From contig WBMW01004135.1 in the NCBI GenBank assembly GCA_013396635.1, positions 357,684 through 421,683 on the forward strand: 64,000 nucleotides of DNA. Direction: 5' to 3'. Origin of the DNA: Penelope pileata. Taxonomy: Eukaryota; Chordata; Aves; Galliformes; Cracidae. Of the stretch, positions 23,740 to 36,734 are shown in pieces. The first letter of the stretch is position 1, and every line of letters starts with the position of its first letter. Under the pieces are notes generated by a model. The model did not search any database and was not told where the DNA came from. It saw only the letters and a list, made by a program, of their open reading frames with translations. A program made the translations under genes and the position numbers.

Positions 23740-24160
23740 CTCAGACGGCTGGAGCACTTCTCCTGTGAGGAAAGGCTGAGGGAGCTGGGCTTGTTCAGTC
23801 TGGAGAAGAGAAGGCTCCAGGAAGACCTCACTACGGCCTTCCAGTACTTGAGGGGAGCTTATAAATAGGAGGAGACCAACTTTACACAGACTGATAGTGA
23901 TAGAACAAGGGGGAACGGCTTTAAACTGAAAGAGGGGAGAGTTAGGTTGGATGTGAGGAAGAAATTCTTTACTCAGAGGATGGTGAGGAACTGGAACAGG
24001 CTGCCCAAAGAAACTGGGTTTAAGGCTGTGTTTAAGGCCAGGCTGGATGGGCCCTGGGCAGCCTGAGCTGGTGAGAACACCCAGCCCACGGCAGGGGTTG
24101 GAGCTGGATGATCTTTAAGGTCCCTTCCAACCCAAGCTGTTCCATGATTCCACGATTATT
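23740..24160 (+). mobile_element. CR1 LINE, 3' end fragment
   Basis: Typical avian CR1 3' sequence: GCTGGAGCACTTCTCC, the AAGGCTGAGGGAGCTGGGCT block, GATAGTGATAGAACAAGGGG, GAAGAAATTCTTTACTCAGA, the GGTCCCTTCCAACCC motif, and the terminal short repeat CCATGATTCCACGATT. It is 5'-truncated as usual and lies about 0.6 kb upstream of the first P450 gene. Confidence 0.92.
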
Positions 24161-24419
24161 TCATGTCCGTGGCCTGTCCCGTGTCTGGACTCACCTGTCC
24201 CTTCCAAGCTCACCGTGGAGAACACGTCCCAGCCACATTTTGTCCTAGCCATTTTCAAGCTACAGCTTGAATTTATAACAGCTCATGCAGGAGTCACACC
24301 GCAAGAGCATCGCTGGAGGGAAGCCTGAAACTTAACACACAGTATTTGTGCCAAATATCCATGCTGGGTCTCCCCAGCAGAAAACTGAATGTGTTCGGGC
24401 AATTAGGAGCGTATTGTTA

Positions 24420-24778
24420 TTTTTTCCCCAGCGGTTGCAGCCCTGCGGCACCTGCTCTCCAGCCGATTTCTGATGCCGCCGAGAGCCACACCCGAGCCAG
24501 AAGGCGGCAGCGGCAGAAGCCGGGGAAGGGCCGCGGGCAGCGCGCTGCCTTTCCCCGCCCTCGGCGCCCATCACCGCCCGCGCTCCTCCTCCCGCACTGC
24601 CCGTGCCCGGTGCCGGGGGGTGGCACATCGCTGGGCCGGGCTGGATGCTCCTTTCCCAATAAGCGCTGCCCTCATTTGGCGATCCGCTCCGCCCGCGGGC
24701 CCTGCCCCTCCGCCCTGCATTGGCTGCCCGAGGGGACAAGAAGGCCGCTGCCCGCGGGTGGTCGCACAGTGCGGAAGG
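24420..24778 (+). promoter_or_regulatory. GC-rich promoter region of CYP4B copy 1
   Basis: A CpG-rich stretch continues through exon 1 to about 25060. It contains CCAAT at 24655-24659 and ATTGG (reverse CCAAT) near 24719, and no convincing TATA box. This differs from the TATA promoter of the downstream paralogue. The transcription start is not determinable by eye. Confidence 0.5.
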
Positions 24779-27700
24779 ATGAAGGCGTCCTGGCTCGGCG
24801 TGGATGTGGCCCGGGTGCTGCACCTGGCCGCCGTCTTCTGCCTGACCTGCGTGCTGCTCAAGGCCATCCAGCTGTACCACCGGCGGCGGGAGCTGCAGCG
24901 GGCGCTGGCCGCCTTCCCCGGGCACCCCACGCACTGGCTGTTCGGGCATGTCCACGAGGTGCGGAGGGACGCGAGGGGCTGCGGGAGGGCGGGGGGACGC
25001 GCAGGGAGGTGACACGCGGGATGCCGCGGAGAAGGCGGCCGCGCTTTTCTCCCCGTGCCGTTTCTCTGCTTGTGATCGCTGGGAGCGGTGCGTGGAAAGC
25101 AGCAGGCTCGGCTTCTGCAGGATGCAATGGGAAAGGCATTAGCAGCCTGGCGAGGAGACAGGACTTAAGGGTTGGTTTGTTTTGTTTTGTTTTTAATGAG
25201 GTTGATTTAAACCCGTGGCCGACTGCACTGCATAAGAAAGCCTTGTTTGGGGTGCTCAGGGTGCTGACTGCTCCCCAAGATTGCACAGATCAGCATCCGT
25301 GGCAGTCACTGCAAGTATCTTGTACTGGCAGGTTCGTGAGCTGGCCAGCATGAAAAGCTTTTTAATTAACGCTAAAATGGAAAAGCTTTTGAATTTGTGC
25401 TGGAAGTGCTCAAGGCTGGGTTGGATAGGGCTCTGGGCAGCCTGCTCTAGCAGGCGGTGTCCCTGCCCACAGCAGGGGGTTGGGGCCTGGTGGGCTTTAA
25501 GGTCACTTCCAGCCCAAGCCGTTCTGTGACCCTGACCTCACCTGGGCTCTGCTGATTCCCTGCCCTTGCCCATTAAATAGCAAGCAGCCCAAAAAACTGG
25601 TTGGAGAATTAGGTGAAGAGATTCAGCCAGACAGGAGACCTCTGAGACACCGCATCTGTGCCAGGGAGCCCCGGCCTTACAGTGCTGGACAGCACAGACG
25701 GGCTCTTGGCAACACGAGCACGAGGACAGGCCGGCTCGAGGTTTTGTTGCAGTGCCAGTTAGACTTCAAAACCACAATTAAACAAAGCGTGTGCGCCAGT
25801 TTGTCAACTGTGCCAGTTTATACTGGGATTAGACATAACTCTTTTGTGCTGATTACTCACTGCAGTCGTTGCTAGGTTGTTCACAATTCACCTTTTACCT
25901 TGCACATAGGTAACCTTTTACCTTGAACATGCTTCTTTGTTGTTGAAGGAGAGTTCCTATTAGTTTTAGTGACTAAGTGCAGCTACGTTCACTGGGAACC
26001 AGCAGTGCTCTGAGCTGGCGAGGAAGCTGTAAATGCCCTGGGCGTGTGCTGAACATGAACACAGCATCTCAGTGTGCTTTGCAGAAGGAGCTGGCGGGGT
26101 GTCTGGCAGCTGTATTCAGGGAGATCGCTGGGATTTCCTATTTCCATCAATTTTAAGTAATGAATTGCCAACTTTGATTCAGGTCAGTATAGTATCTCAC
26201 CTCAGGCAGTTCTCTTGGGAGCACATTGTTTTAAAGCATTCTCAGCTGTTAGTCTCTGCTCATCCAAATTACTCAATAGAAATTAGAGAAATTAGTTTAG
26301 AGTGTATGGAGAGGTGATGCCGAGCAGTTCTGTCTCATTGCAGTGCCATGACTTATTAAAACCCAGAGCACAGGGCCCTGGCCACCCATCCCCATGGTAT
26401 CCCCATGGTCACAGCTCCTGGCAAACCCAGGGTGGGTGGGAGATGGCCCAGGAGGGCTCAGTCCCTTGGCAGCCTCTCGTGTGCATCTCTTCTGTTTCAG
26501 CATCCGGCAGAGGATGCATGACTTGACCGAGCGTGGTGCAGCTCAGTGCTCAGATTTCAGCTCCTGTGTTTCCTCTGCTTCATTCGTTATCAGTGTGTGG
26601 TCATGAAAAATGCCTCTAGGCACCTCTTCCCAGATGCATTTAAGGTTGGAGCCCTTCCAAAGCTTGCATTTCAGCGTGAGATCAGGCTATTACCTTTCTT
26701 CCTTAGAACTGAGCTGGGGCTATGCTTTCCTTTTAAAGCACCCAAGGGAGGAAGAAATAGAAGTGCTGTTGTTTTTTTGCCCAAAGCATCATGTCTGGAG
26801 CTCTGGTTAAGAAGCAGGAGCTGTCAGCGGACGTTCCTCTGCAGCCTGCAGGACTTCCAGCCCCTGGCACTGCTCTGCACGGCAGGCAGAGGTGCTCACT
26901 TCATGGGCAGCCTGTCCTGCCACATGAACTCTCTCAGCCCTCTGCTGTGGGATTAATCCCAGCAACATGGATCAGACGGGGTGCCAGCACTCCAAAGGTG
27001 CAAAGACTTTTGTTTTTAGGGCTTCTGCCGCCTGGAAAAACCAAACATGACAAAGCTTGTTGCTGCCCCAGTTGCTTCCAGTGTGTTTGTGCTTCCTACG
27101 CTTGCACGCAGGACGGAACACAAGCACCATGCCAAATCCCCTCTCTGCAGACATTGCCTAAGGTATGGGCTGGGGTGGGGGCTCGGCTGCTGCTGGTCCC
27201 CCTGAGACAGGGTGAGGGGCACAAACACCCACTTGAGAAATGCCAGGCAGACAAAAAGCTGAACCAAGAGAAGTCAGCACTAGAGGAACTGAGCAAACAT
27301 TCACTCTGTTCAGTAAATAGGGTGACACTGTGGCTCATTTCTGCACCGCTGTCAAATTCATTGCACTTCAGATGTAATTGAACTTCAGGCTTAGGGAAAG
27401 CACCAGCTGCTGTTTCAGCCCTAGCTCACCAAAATCCTTCCCTCTGCGTGCTGTCGTAGCTGGGCTAGGTCTGTGGGTAGATTGGCAACTTTGACAGGGC
27501 AGCTTTTGTTTAAAGAAAGGAAATTTGTCTACGTTTTTGGCTTTCTGATCTTTTTATCTCCGCCTGCGATCTGCATTTTGCACCAAGCCATATAACCAGT
27601 TCATTGGTTGTTGTCTGTTTAATACACAATCAAACTGGCAGTAATGCAATAAAACAATGATTTATTTCAAAGAGTGAACCATCCACTGCCACCCCTGTAA

Positions 27701-30700
27701 ATAATGCTATCCTTGTGTTGCTCCTCAGAGTCCTTTCTAGGAGCACTGGCTTTCCATTGTGTGTTAAATTCAGTCCTCAGATCAGTGAAATCTGGGTTGG
27801 ACTTTATGAGCCAGCGTCCCCTCCACAATACCCAGATGCTGCCTGGGGTAAATCTGAGTCATCTTCAGAGTGGCCCCAGAAAAAGAGCACCAAACAGGCA
27901 CGTAGTGCGCACTTCTGCCCATACGGGTGTTCTCCATGACTAGGATCAATTGATAAGGGAAAATTATTTTATGAGATGATTAAAAGTAACAAGCACCTCT
28001 GCTTCTCCCGCTGTGCAAACGCAGAAGGACAGCCCCTTGCTGGTGATGGCTTAGTTTCATGATGCAGGAAGACCTTGAGCTTTTTAAGACAGTGGCGTAG
28101 GAGATTTTATTTTTTTTACCAAATCTGAGCATTCTGTTTCTTTTCCCTTCTCCACAACTGCAGTTTCTCAAAGAGGAAGATATGCTGAGCAAGGCAGAGG
28201 TCTGGGCACAGAAGTACCTCTATGCCCACCCTACCTGGTTTGGGAGCTTCTCAGCAGCCCTGGTTGTCTCCAGCCCGGATTATGCCAAAACCCTATTTGC
28301 CAGAGGAGGTAAGAAGCGATGGTTCACCTGGGTGCAGCAGCCACAGGCTGCAGCTTTCCTGTGCCGGGATGGCAGTGCACAGCAAGGCAAGGTTTCACAA
28401 ATAGGTCCAGAGAGCTCTCGCTCCCACATGCTCCAGGCACACAGCTGCACAGCCCACTAAGGGCTGCAACGGACCAGAGGCCATCCAAATCTGCTAGCAG
28501 ATCTAACTTCCTCAAGTATCTCTTAGAAAATTCTCTTCTTGGAGCCTGATCCCAGCCAGGAGAGGGCTGCTGGGAGCTTCCGTGTTGGCTCTGATCATGG
28601 ACTCCTCCCATGAAGCCGTGGGTTTGGTGCATCCAGAGAGAAACGTGCTCGATAGTGCTGTGTAGGAGGGTTAATCATTTATCCTGCAGTGCGTCCGTTT
28701 GACTTTGGACTAGCAGTGTATTCCAGTCTGAGCATCTGCTTTTATACATTTTCTCACAATTGGGCCCAACGTTGTTTTGTCGTGAAATAGCGATCAGTTC
28801 TGCAGGATGCCACCAGTTCTGTTTAGCACCCAACCAAAAGCAATAGCCCAGGGTGAGCTTTCAGGTGCCAACCAGTCGATTGATGCTGGTGAAATGTTCA
28901 CCATTTTCTTCTTTCTTTTTTCCTTACAGATCCCAAGGATAACGTCAGCTATAAGCACCTTGTCCCATGGATTGGTAGGTATTCCCAGGCCTTTGTCTAC
29001 CAGGAATGATCCTGAAGTTAGTTGAGAACACGTTAGAAATAAGCAGCATTGCACTTGTTCCTTCAAGCAGCTATAGCAAAAAGCCTCCTGAAATTATTAT
29101 GTTTATTGGAGAAGGTGCTAAATAATGCTAGTTTTGTGATTCCAGGAATGAAAGCTCAGACATAGCCACCTGTACAAATGAGAGGCACTTACACATCCAT
29201 AGCGTGTCAGGTCCCTCTGAGAACCCTGTGAGGTTTTGGTGCAGAACTGCAGGAAAGTGCAGATCACCCCCACTCAGAAAACTTCTCAGTTCCCAGGAAA
29301 TGGCACAGGAAACCTGGAGGTGACCACAACCTCTGGAAACGCTTCATCATAGCAAATTTGGTTGTGCTGTGTCTGTAGATCAGTTAAACCATTCTACTTG
29401 TACACTGCTTGTATTTCCCCAGGGAGAGGGTTGCTGATCTTACACGGGCCCAAATGGCACCAGCATCGGAAGCTCTTGACTCCGGGCTTTCACTATGACG
29501 TCTTGAAGCCTTACGTAGCCCTGATGGCAGAGTCCGCCAACGTGATGCTGGTAGGGATAGTGTCTGCTCCTCTCTCTGTTCTGCGTCCTTTCCTGTGATC
29601 CTGACTGGTTAGCAGTGAAACATGGGATCTGTCTTCCTTCAGCATCCTTACCCACAGCCTGTGTGCTGGTACCTGCAAGGATGAGCACTGGCCTGAGCGA
29701 GGGGCCAGAGGCTTTGCACATGGATGGGGGTGCAGCTCTGTCCAGCCTCGTAGGGCTGGGCCCAGGCTCCCCCCAGCAGCCCCATGCAGCTCCCTGCTGC
29801 CCTCCCTCCCACCAGCCCAGGGAGTAGTCAGGCTCTAGGGCTGGAGAGCCAGCGAAGCTTTTGTACTGCACACACTGCAGGCAGCGCAAAGTGCCTGTTG
29901 TGTCAGCCTGTGCCACCAGGTGGCAATCTGTACCAAAGACAAAAATCCATGCGTATAAGCAGTGTTCCCCAGCCTGGTTTCATGCTGCGAGAACTCCAGT
30001 GCATCCATGCTCCTCTATCTCCTCCCTTTCTCAGCTTTTGGGTCCTATGGCCACAAAAAGACAGAGGATCCAAGGTGATGTTGCAGTATTTGTAATTTCT
30101 CTTGGGATATCCTGTAGGAAGAATTGAGCAAGAGCGCCTATATTTTCTGCTGAAAAAATGCAGTGGGACAGAAATTGTTGGATGCAGGATCCTGCTGCCA
30201 AGATCCAAGGATAGCGGCCCAAGAGAAATTGATCTGGGTGCTGGCTCCCTTTCTCCAGGGTTTTGGCAGCAACTGAGAGATCCTCTTCCCTTCTCCATTC
30301 CTCCAGGACACATCCCATGCTGAGTACTCGCTGGGAGGGTGAGTGCAGACCTTACAGAACTGTACCTTGCCTTCTCATTTTTGTCTCCTTTGCCCACTAG
30401 GATAAATGGGAAAAGCTGATTACAAATGGGAAACCGGTGGAGCTCTTTGAGCACGTCAGCTTGATGACTCTCGACAGCATCATGAAATGTGCCTTCAGCT
30501 ATCAGAGCAACTGCCAGACCGACAGGTCAGTGCTGGCTGCCTGAGCCCTGGCTGAAAGTGCAGCTCAGAGGGGAAGTGGGCAAATTGCTTGTCACAATGT
30601 GCCCAAATTTAGACTTTGACCACTCAGACTTCAGGGTCGCTTGGGCAAGCACTTGCTCAGTAGTTGTGCAGCAGCCCTCTAGTCTTAAAGTGTTCTTCCT

Positions 30701-33700
30701 GATGCCGTTATCTCTTAATACAAGGGCAGTCACCACTCATGAGGCTGGGTACAGACAGGTCTCCAGGCTGGTAAGTAGTGCCCACCAAGCACATGCAGTG
30801 GTATGAATCCATTCCCCTCTTCCCAGGGAAAGCCCCTACATCAAGGCCGTCTACGATCTGTGCCGGATGGTGCATGAGCGGCTCCGCATCTTCCCTTACC
30901 ACAATGACTTAATCTACTGGCTCAGTCCCCATGGATTCCAGTTCAGGAAGGCCTGCAGGATTGCTCATGAGCACACAGGTATGCCTTGTCATTATTCTCT
31001 CCCAAAGCTTTTGTGTAGGGCAGCTGGTGGCCAGAGGAGCCTTTCAAGTGCTGTGTCTGCCACATCTGCAGGCACTGCTCTGGCCTCTGGCCCAAAGAAG
31101 CCCATCCAGAGCTGAGAATTAGGTACCTCTGTGAGAGCTCCAAATGCGAGTTACTCCCTTACCCATGCAGTGATCCTGCAAGGATGCAGGCACAGCATCA
31201 GCTTGCAGCACTACCTCATGCTGGGTGTGAATCAAGGGGGTCTGAGAGCACCTGGGTTGTTATAACAAACTCATGGAAGGCTCAAAGGGGTTTCCCCTGT
31301 GGGAACACTCTGGTTACACGACTGGACTGGTGGCATGCTGGGGTGGTTTTCTTACCAGGCCATGCGTGATTTCCATGCAGCAGTGGGTAGGACAAAACAA
31401 AGGGGTTGTGGTAGACAAAGAAGTTTGCAGAAAAGGATCTGCTGTTGCAGCTGATGGCCGTATGCATGTCATTTATTGTCATGCCTCTGAAAAAGCAGAA
31501 CGGCCGGGAATGCAGAAATCCACGTGTCAAATGCGTTGAGAACTGGGGGGAAGCCACCTCCTTGGCCAGCTTTGCATTCAGGAGGTGATTTCCAGGCTCA
31601 GCATCTCCTGCCTTGCTGAGACTTCCGCTCTTTTTTCACTCAGACAAAGTGATCAAGGAGCGAAAGGAGTCCCTTAAAGATGAACAGGAGTTTGAGAAGA
31701 TTCAGAAGAAGAGGCATTTGGACTTCCTGGACATTCTGCTCTGTGCCAAGGTGAGCGATGAGGTACATGGCTTCTCACAGCTAAAGAGGGCACACACCAT
31801 AGGGTACAAAACCCAGTCCTTGTGGCAGTGCCACAAACCCCCAGAGGTCCCCAGGAGCCATTGCATTAAATCAGCTGAAAGCATTGTGCCTGGTTCTGCC
31901 TGGCTGAGGAAGACTGGAGGCGTCCCAGTGTTCAACCACTGAGATGCTGGCAATGTCTGTTGGGAGCACATCCCAGAGAAGGATTTCATAGTCTTAATAT
32001 TATGCAAGGCACAAAGAGGTTTACAAGCAAAAGAAGAGGGGCCCTGAGTTCAGTCTAGGCAGAGACTTTTTTTTTTTTTTTTTTTTAAATTATTTCTCCA
32101 ATGGCATCACCACCCCCCTTTACAATAGCTGAAAGCTGTCTCTGGGTTGCTAGGATGAGAATGGAGCTGGTCTGTCTGATGAGGACCTGCGTGCTGAGGT
32201 GGACACGTTCATGTTCGAGGGGCACGACACCACGGCCAGCGGGATCTCTTGGCTCCTGTACTGCATGGCATTGCACCCCGAGCACCAGCAGCAGTGCAGG
32301 GAGGAGATCCAGGGCATCCTGGGCAGCCGGGACACACTTCAGTGGTAAGGCTACACACTTCCCCATCTGGTGACTTTTTTCCTATTATGTTCATTCCTAA
32401 GTGAGCAATGCCTTCAAGTCCTGGGAACTAGGGAATTGATTTTCAGGATGCTGCTTGCATGTTGTAGTCACATCTTTTTGTGTTTCAGCATTTATGTGCT
32501 GAAGCTTGTTGAAAAGTTGTTAACGTTGCTCAGAGTGATGCTGTGGCTCCCTGTGTGCCCCATACATTGCCAGCGGGCAGCAGGAGAGCATGAGGAGAGC
32601 TCAGCATCCCCTACCTCTGCAGGGAAGACCTGGGGAAGATGACCTACAGCACCATGTGCATAAAGGAGAGCCTTCGCCTCTACCCACCGGTGCCTGGTGT
32701 GTCCCGGCAGCTCAGCAAGGCCATCACCTTCCACGATGGACGCACCCTGCCAGAAGGTCTGTGAATCCCACGTCCATCTGACATCACAGCGGTAGAGTTG
32801 TGCGTCTGTGCCACTGAGCACTTTTCTCCTTTTTGACTACAGGCAACATCGTTGCAATAAGCATTTATCTCATTCACCGAAACCCCATGGTGTGGAAGGA
32901 TCCGTTGGTAAGTTTGTGTGGCCTTCTAATAGTTTTCCCACCATATGCTGCACATCTTTGGATCTCCCCTTTGCATGTTGTTAGACATCTTTGGGAAGCT
33001 GAAAAGCAGAGCTGCCAGGCTTTGCTGGTCGTAGCACAGCATTAGTGCTGCCTCTCCGTGGAGTGCAGCACGAACAACAAGGTGATGTGCTCCAGAAAGC
33101 TTCTCATGTTAACAGGCACACAGATGATTTTGCTTGTAGGTGGAGAACTGAATTGCATCCACACATCACAGCTTCTTAGTTGTAATCATTGCTCTGTCTG
33201 ATACATGCTGGCAACCCTGCTCCATGAAAGCCAAAGGAATGTGGTTTATGAGTTTGAGTCCATCTCAAAGTGCTTCCTCTCTCCCATGGGATTGTTCAGA
33301 AGTTACGGGTTGCAGCATTTCTAAGGATACAATTCACTACTTTCACTCCTTAAATAACTGCTTTTTCTTGCTTTGTTCCCAGGTGTTTGACCCTTCACGA
33401 TTTTCTCCAGAAAATGCGTCTGGCAGGCACTCTCACGCCTTTCTGCCTTTTGCTGCTGGAGGAAGGTAAAACAATGGGCATGGGAAGAGCAGGGGGATGA
33501 AGAAATGTTTGTCCCTGGGGATGCCTGAGCCCAGTGGAACATGTGCCAGGGGCTCCTCTCTTCAGTCCCCCTAAGCTGCCTCCTGCTCATGTCCCCTGGG
33601 CACTTGCTGTGACTGGGGGCTGAGCCAAGCTGCTTTATACCAGGAACTGCATCGGGCAGCAATTTGCCATGAATGAGATGAAGGTGGCCCTGGCGCTGAC

Positions 33701-33812
33701 CCTGCTCCGCTTCGAGTTGTCCCCTGACCTCACCAATCCTCCCTGTAAGATACCTCGACTCATCCTTCGCTCCAAGAACGGCATTCACCTGCACTTGAAG
33801 AAAATCCGTTGA
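24779..33812 (+). CDS. CYP4B1-like: Cytochrome P450 family 4, CYP4B1-like, copy 1 (12 exons, 507 aa)
   Basis: ER-membrane heme-thiolate monooxygenase, expected to hydroxylate fatty acids or small xenobiotics at or near the omega carbon. Exons: 24779-24958, 28164-28308, 28930-28974, 29423-29550, 30401-30525, 30827-30978, 31644-31750, 32154-32344, 32623-32756, 32843-32907, 33383-33465, 33644-33812; 1524 nt in frame, stop TGA. Residues 1-30 form the N-terminal anchor, followed by the hinge FPGHPTHWLFGH. The CYP4 signature EVDTFMFEGHDTTAS holds Glu316, the residue that links covalently to heme in this family. The K-helix is KESLR (Glu373/Arg376), and the heme loop FAAGGRNCIG has Cys454 as the ligand. 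HNDLIYWLSPHG and RHLDFLDILL match CYP4B1 better than CYP4A. The length fits CYP4B1 (511 aa in human). An in-frame ATG at 24473 would add about 102 residues before the anchor and is rejected. A near paralogue follows in tandem. Confidence 0.95.
24959..28163 (+). other. CYP4B copy 1 intron 1
   Basis: The largest intron of this gene (3.2 kb). It contains a CR1 fragment at 25400-25535 and otherwise nothing I can name. ORFs reaching 196 codons (26791-27381) show no family signature. Confidence 0.6.
25400..25535 (+). mobile_element. CR1 LINE, short 3' fragment
   Basis: GGAAGTGCTCAAGGCTGGGT, CTGGGCAGCCTG, GGGGTTGGGGCCTGGTGGGC and GGTCACTTCCAGCCCAAGCC follow the CR1 3' consensus. It lies inside intron 1 of CYP4B copy 1 in the same orientation as the gene. 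Confidence 0.85.
32067..32086. repeat. Poly-T tract, 20 bases
   Basis: Uninterrupted T run about 70 bp upstream of the exon 8 acceptor of CYP4B copy 1. Confidence 0.95.
32154..32344 (+). CDS. CYP4B1-like: CYP4B copy 1 exon 8, I-helix and heme-linking Glu
   Basis: 191 nt, encoding AEVDTFMFEGHDTTASGISW and the following helix. Positions 32196-32323 are identical base for base to 46955-47082 in copy 2, while the ends of the exon and the flanking introns differ. Confidence 0.95.
33644..33812 (+). CDS. CYP4B1-like: CYP4B copy 1 exon 12, C-terminal exon with heme Cys
   Basis: 169 nt starting at RNCIGQQFAMNEMKVALALT and ending HLHLKKIR and TGA. The first ~90 bp closely resemble exon 12 of copy 2, and the remainder diverges. 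Confidence 0.95.
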
Positions 33813-34109
33813 TGCTGGAAAATGACCTGAGCGCTGGCAAGAGGGACTGTGTGGACCAGGAGGCAATGCTTCCCTGGGACACAAGATGCACAACAGGCTC
33901 TGGGGATGAGGATTCCTCATTCCTGTGTGGCTACCAGCTGCAAACTTGTCCCCGTGGGCACCCCTGTGCCCCCCAGTGCCTGCAGGTCAACTCAGGGCAG
34001 ACCTCACTTCTCTTCTTCCTCTCAATGCCTGATAACAATCAATGCACTGATTACAGTTTGGGCTTGGAACTTTTGCTCAAACTGCAAAAGATGATGTAAT
34101 TTTTGCATT

Positions 34110-34115
34110 AATAAA
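34110..34115 (+). terminator. Polyadenylation signal AATAAA of CYP4B copy 1
   Basis: AATAAA about 300 nt after the stop codon, giving a short 3' UTR (33813 to about 34135). Confidence 0.8.
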
Positions 34116-34789
34116 CCAATAATTCCACTAAAAGCTGCTGTATTGAGTTTGTATTGCTGCTACTTGTCAGCTCAGTCACGCCAGCCAACCCAGCATCTGC
34201 TAGTGTGAAAATTGACCAAGTGGCCAAAATGGGATTTTTCCGTGCGGGGCGGAACACAGACACTGTGTTAGCTGGACCTGATCTTGTCTGGAAAACAAAG
34301 GACAGGCTGTGGGCATCCTCTGCTGTTGTATTTTCTTTCCTTCCCCTGTTGCTGGCTCTTGCCCAGCCGAAAGGCAAGGATGCTGCTTATGCCTGGCCAC
34401 TCTGTGCTGCCTGCCTCGTGGCTCTGTTATTAATAAGCAAAAATTAATTTACCAGCTTAGCTCAGGTACAAGTCAAAGCACTAGTCACAAAGCAGGATTT
34501 GTCCAGTGAGGAACAGGAATTTGTGCTGAGTGACCCAAGGCGAAAAGATGCATGATCGTGACATGAGTTTCTCAGGAAGCTCTGGAAACTTCTCCTCCTC
34601 CTCCTCCCTTTTGCAATAATGTGTTTATCTAATTAATGTATGTTTCTGAAGGACTACAGACTGTTAGATCAAGCATGAGGCTTTGCCCAACTTTAAATTG
34701 GCAAAGGATGCCCATAATTAGTAACAGAGATAATACAGAAAATTTGTGTCATCTGCCCAGCCTGCCTCAAGTTGAATACCCACATTATA

Positions 34790-35540
34790 GCTTCATAGAA
34801 TATCCCAAGTTGGAAGGGACCCGTAAGGATCATCAAGTCCAACTCCCAGCTCCACGCAGGAGCACCCAAAAATCAGAGCATTTGTCTGAGAGCATTGTCC
34901 AGATGCTCCTTGAACTACAGCAGCATGGGGCCATGCCTGCTGCCCTGGGCAGCCTTTTCCATGCCCAGCACCTCTGCTGCAGAGCCTTTTCCTCACCCCC
35001 ACCTGCCCCTCCCCTGACACAGCTCCATGCTGTTCCTCGGGTCCTGTCGCTGTCCCCAGAGAGCAGAGCTCAGTGCTGCCCCTCCGCTCCCTGTGAGGGG
35101 CTTCAGGCCGCCATGAGGCCTCCCCTCAGCCTCCTCTGCTCTGGGCCGAGCAAACCAAGGGGCCTCAGCTGCTCCTCATACATCTCCACACCCTTTGCCA
35201 TTTTTATAGCCCTCCTTTGGACACTCTCTAATAGTTTTGTGTCCTTTTTTGTACTGTGTTGCCTGAAACTGAACACAGTGCTTGAGGTGAGGCTGCACAG
35301 TCCATTCTCTCACCCAGCAGTGCTGGGCCTGGTGCACCCCAGGACATGATTGGCCTCCCTGGCTGCCTGGGCACGCTGGCTCATGCTCAACTCACTGTTG
35401 ACCAAGACACCCAGACCCCATTCAGCGGGGCTGCTCTCCAGCATCTCATCCCCCTGTCTGCATGCACAGCCAGGGCTGCCCCTGCCCAGGCACAGAAGCG
35501 ATCACTTGCTCTTGTTAAGCTCTGCAAATTCATGCTTTGT
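34790..35540 (-). mobile_element. CR1 LINE, reverse orientation, ~750 bp
   Basis: Plus-strand sequence begins TCATAGAATATCCCAAGTTGG and GGAAGGGACCCGTAAGGATC, the reverse complement of a CR1 3' end. It continues through CCTCAGCCTCCTCTGCTCTG, TTTATAGCCCTCCTTTGGAC and GACCAAGACACCCAGACCCC. It accounts for the long 237-codon ORF at 34636-35349, which is not a gene. Confidence 0.9.
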
Positions 35541-35679
35541 GTCTTCTTCAGCCACGAGCCAAAATCTGAGACATCCCTACAGCAGTGGCTTCCTCAACAC
35601 CCAGTCCAGAGCTGCCTTCTGTTAGGCAGGCAGTGCAGTTCAGTTTCCAGTTCACTGAGGTTATTAGATGTGGAGCTCA

Positions 35680-36600
35680 GCCAGGGCCCTTGATCTACTA
35701 ATGACGGGATGATGGAATAGAGAACGTGCCTAATAAAGAATTCAGATGTTATAAAACTAGGGGAGTCCTGCAAGCAATTTGAAGGGCGGTCTTAAGGCTC
35801 AAAATTATCTTGATAAATTGGAAAAAGTGCTCGAGTGATTGGAATGTGGCTCTGTAAGGACACACACAAAGCACAAGAGCAGGCACAGCACTGCACAAAA
35901 CCACAAAGGGAAACAACTGGCTGTGCAGCAGTCTCTCCAAGAACGCATTTTGAAGACCTAGAGGACCATAACGGTAATGAGAATCAGTAATATCCTGCTG
36001 TTGTAATCAAAGCAAACACCAAACTTGGATACGTAAATACAAATATTTCTCCAAAATCTTCTCTCGCATTTCCTTTCACTAGATGAAATGAGACAGTGTC
36101 CTTCAACCCTATTCTGAGACTCAAGCATAAAGGCAAGTACATTTACTCCAAAATGTACCTCACCAACATACTCTAAAATGTAAAATGAGAAAATTTTTAA
36201 TCAAAATAGCTGAACTCACCAGAACCAAACAACATACATCTCTATATCGGATTCAATTTTATTTTTTTGATAAGATTTGAAAGAAACACCGTCATGCGGA
36301 TGAACCTTGGCATGCAGAGGTGAAAAATTAGGGCAAAAACATCTGATTAGCAAAAGCACGAGGCTGACCTCACGGTGCACCCACTGAATGGAAGTGGGTA
36401 AACGGGGATCAGACATGGGGAACTTGTCACAGCGATCCTCATGTAAATAAATGGCACCTGCTAAATAGCATTTAGGTACATACAGATTGCATATCATAAA
36501 GCAGTCTCTAAAGCTTGCTAAGCAGTGACATAGGTTGACTACTTAGGGAAACTGCATTTTCAGAGGTTTTAAGAAGAAGGTACCATTTTTGCAATATAAT
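35680..36600. other. Intergenic DNA, possibly an old retroelement relic
   Basis: 35780-35960 (TCAAAATTATCTTGATAAAT and following) faintly resembles decayed retroelement coding sequence, and there is a minus-strand ORF of 93 codons at 36216-36497. Neither has a signature I can name. Confidence 0.3.
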
Positions 36601-36734
36601 CCACATGCCCAAGGAAAGCAACAAATGTACTGTGGTGCAAGGCCAGCAGGACAGCTCTGGCCTGTCTGTCTTCTGGAGAATGGACTGAGCTAAACACAGA
36701 GGAAGGGCTGCCGTGCTGTTCCCAGCAGCATGAG

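Noticed and set aside
24473..24778. In-frame upstream ATG extending CYP4B copy 1 by ~102 residues
   Set aside because: The extension is low-complexity Ala/Pro/Arg sequence before the membrane anchor; the ATG at 24779 gives the family-typical N-terminus.
24346..25353. 335-codon ORF overlapping CYP4B exon 1
   Set aside because: Frame differs from the P450 exon. It is a product of GC-rich sequence lacking stop codons.
34636..35349. 237-codon plus-strand ORF
   Set aside because: Almost entirely the antisense strand of a CR1 element.
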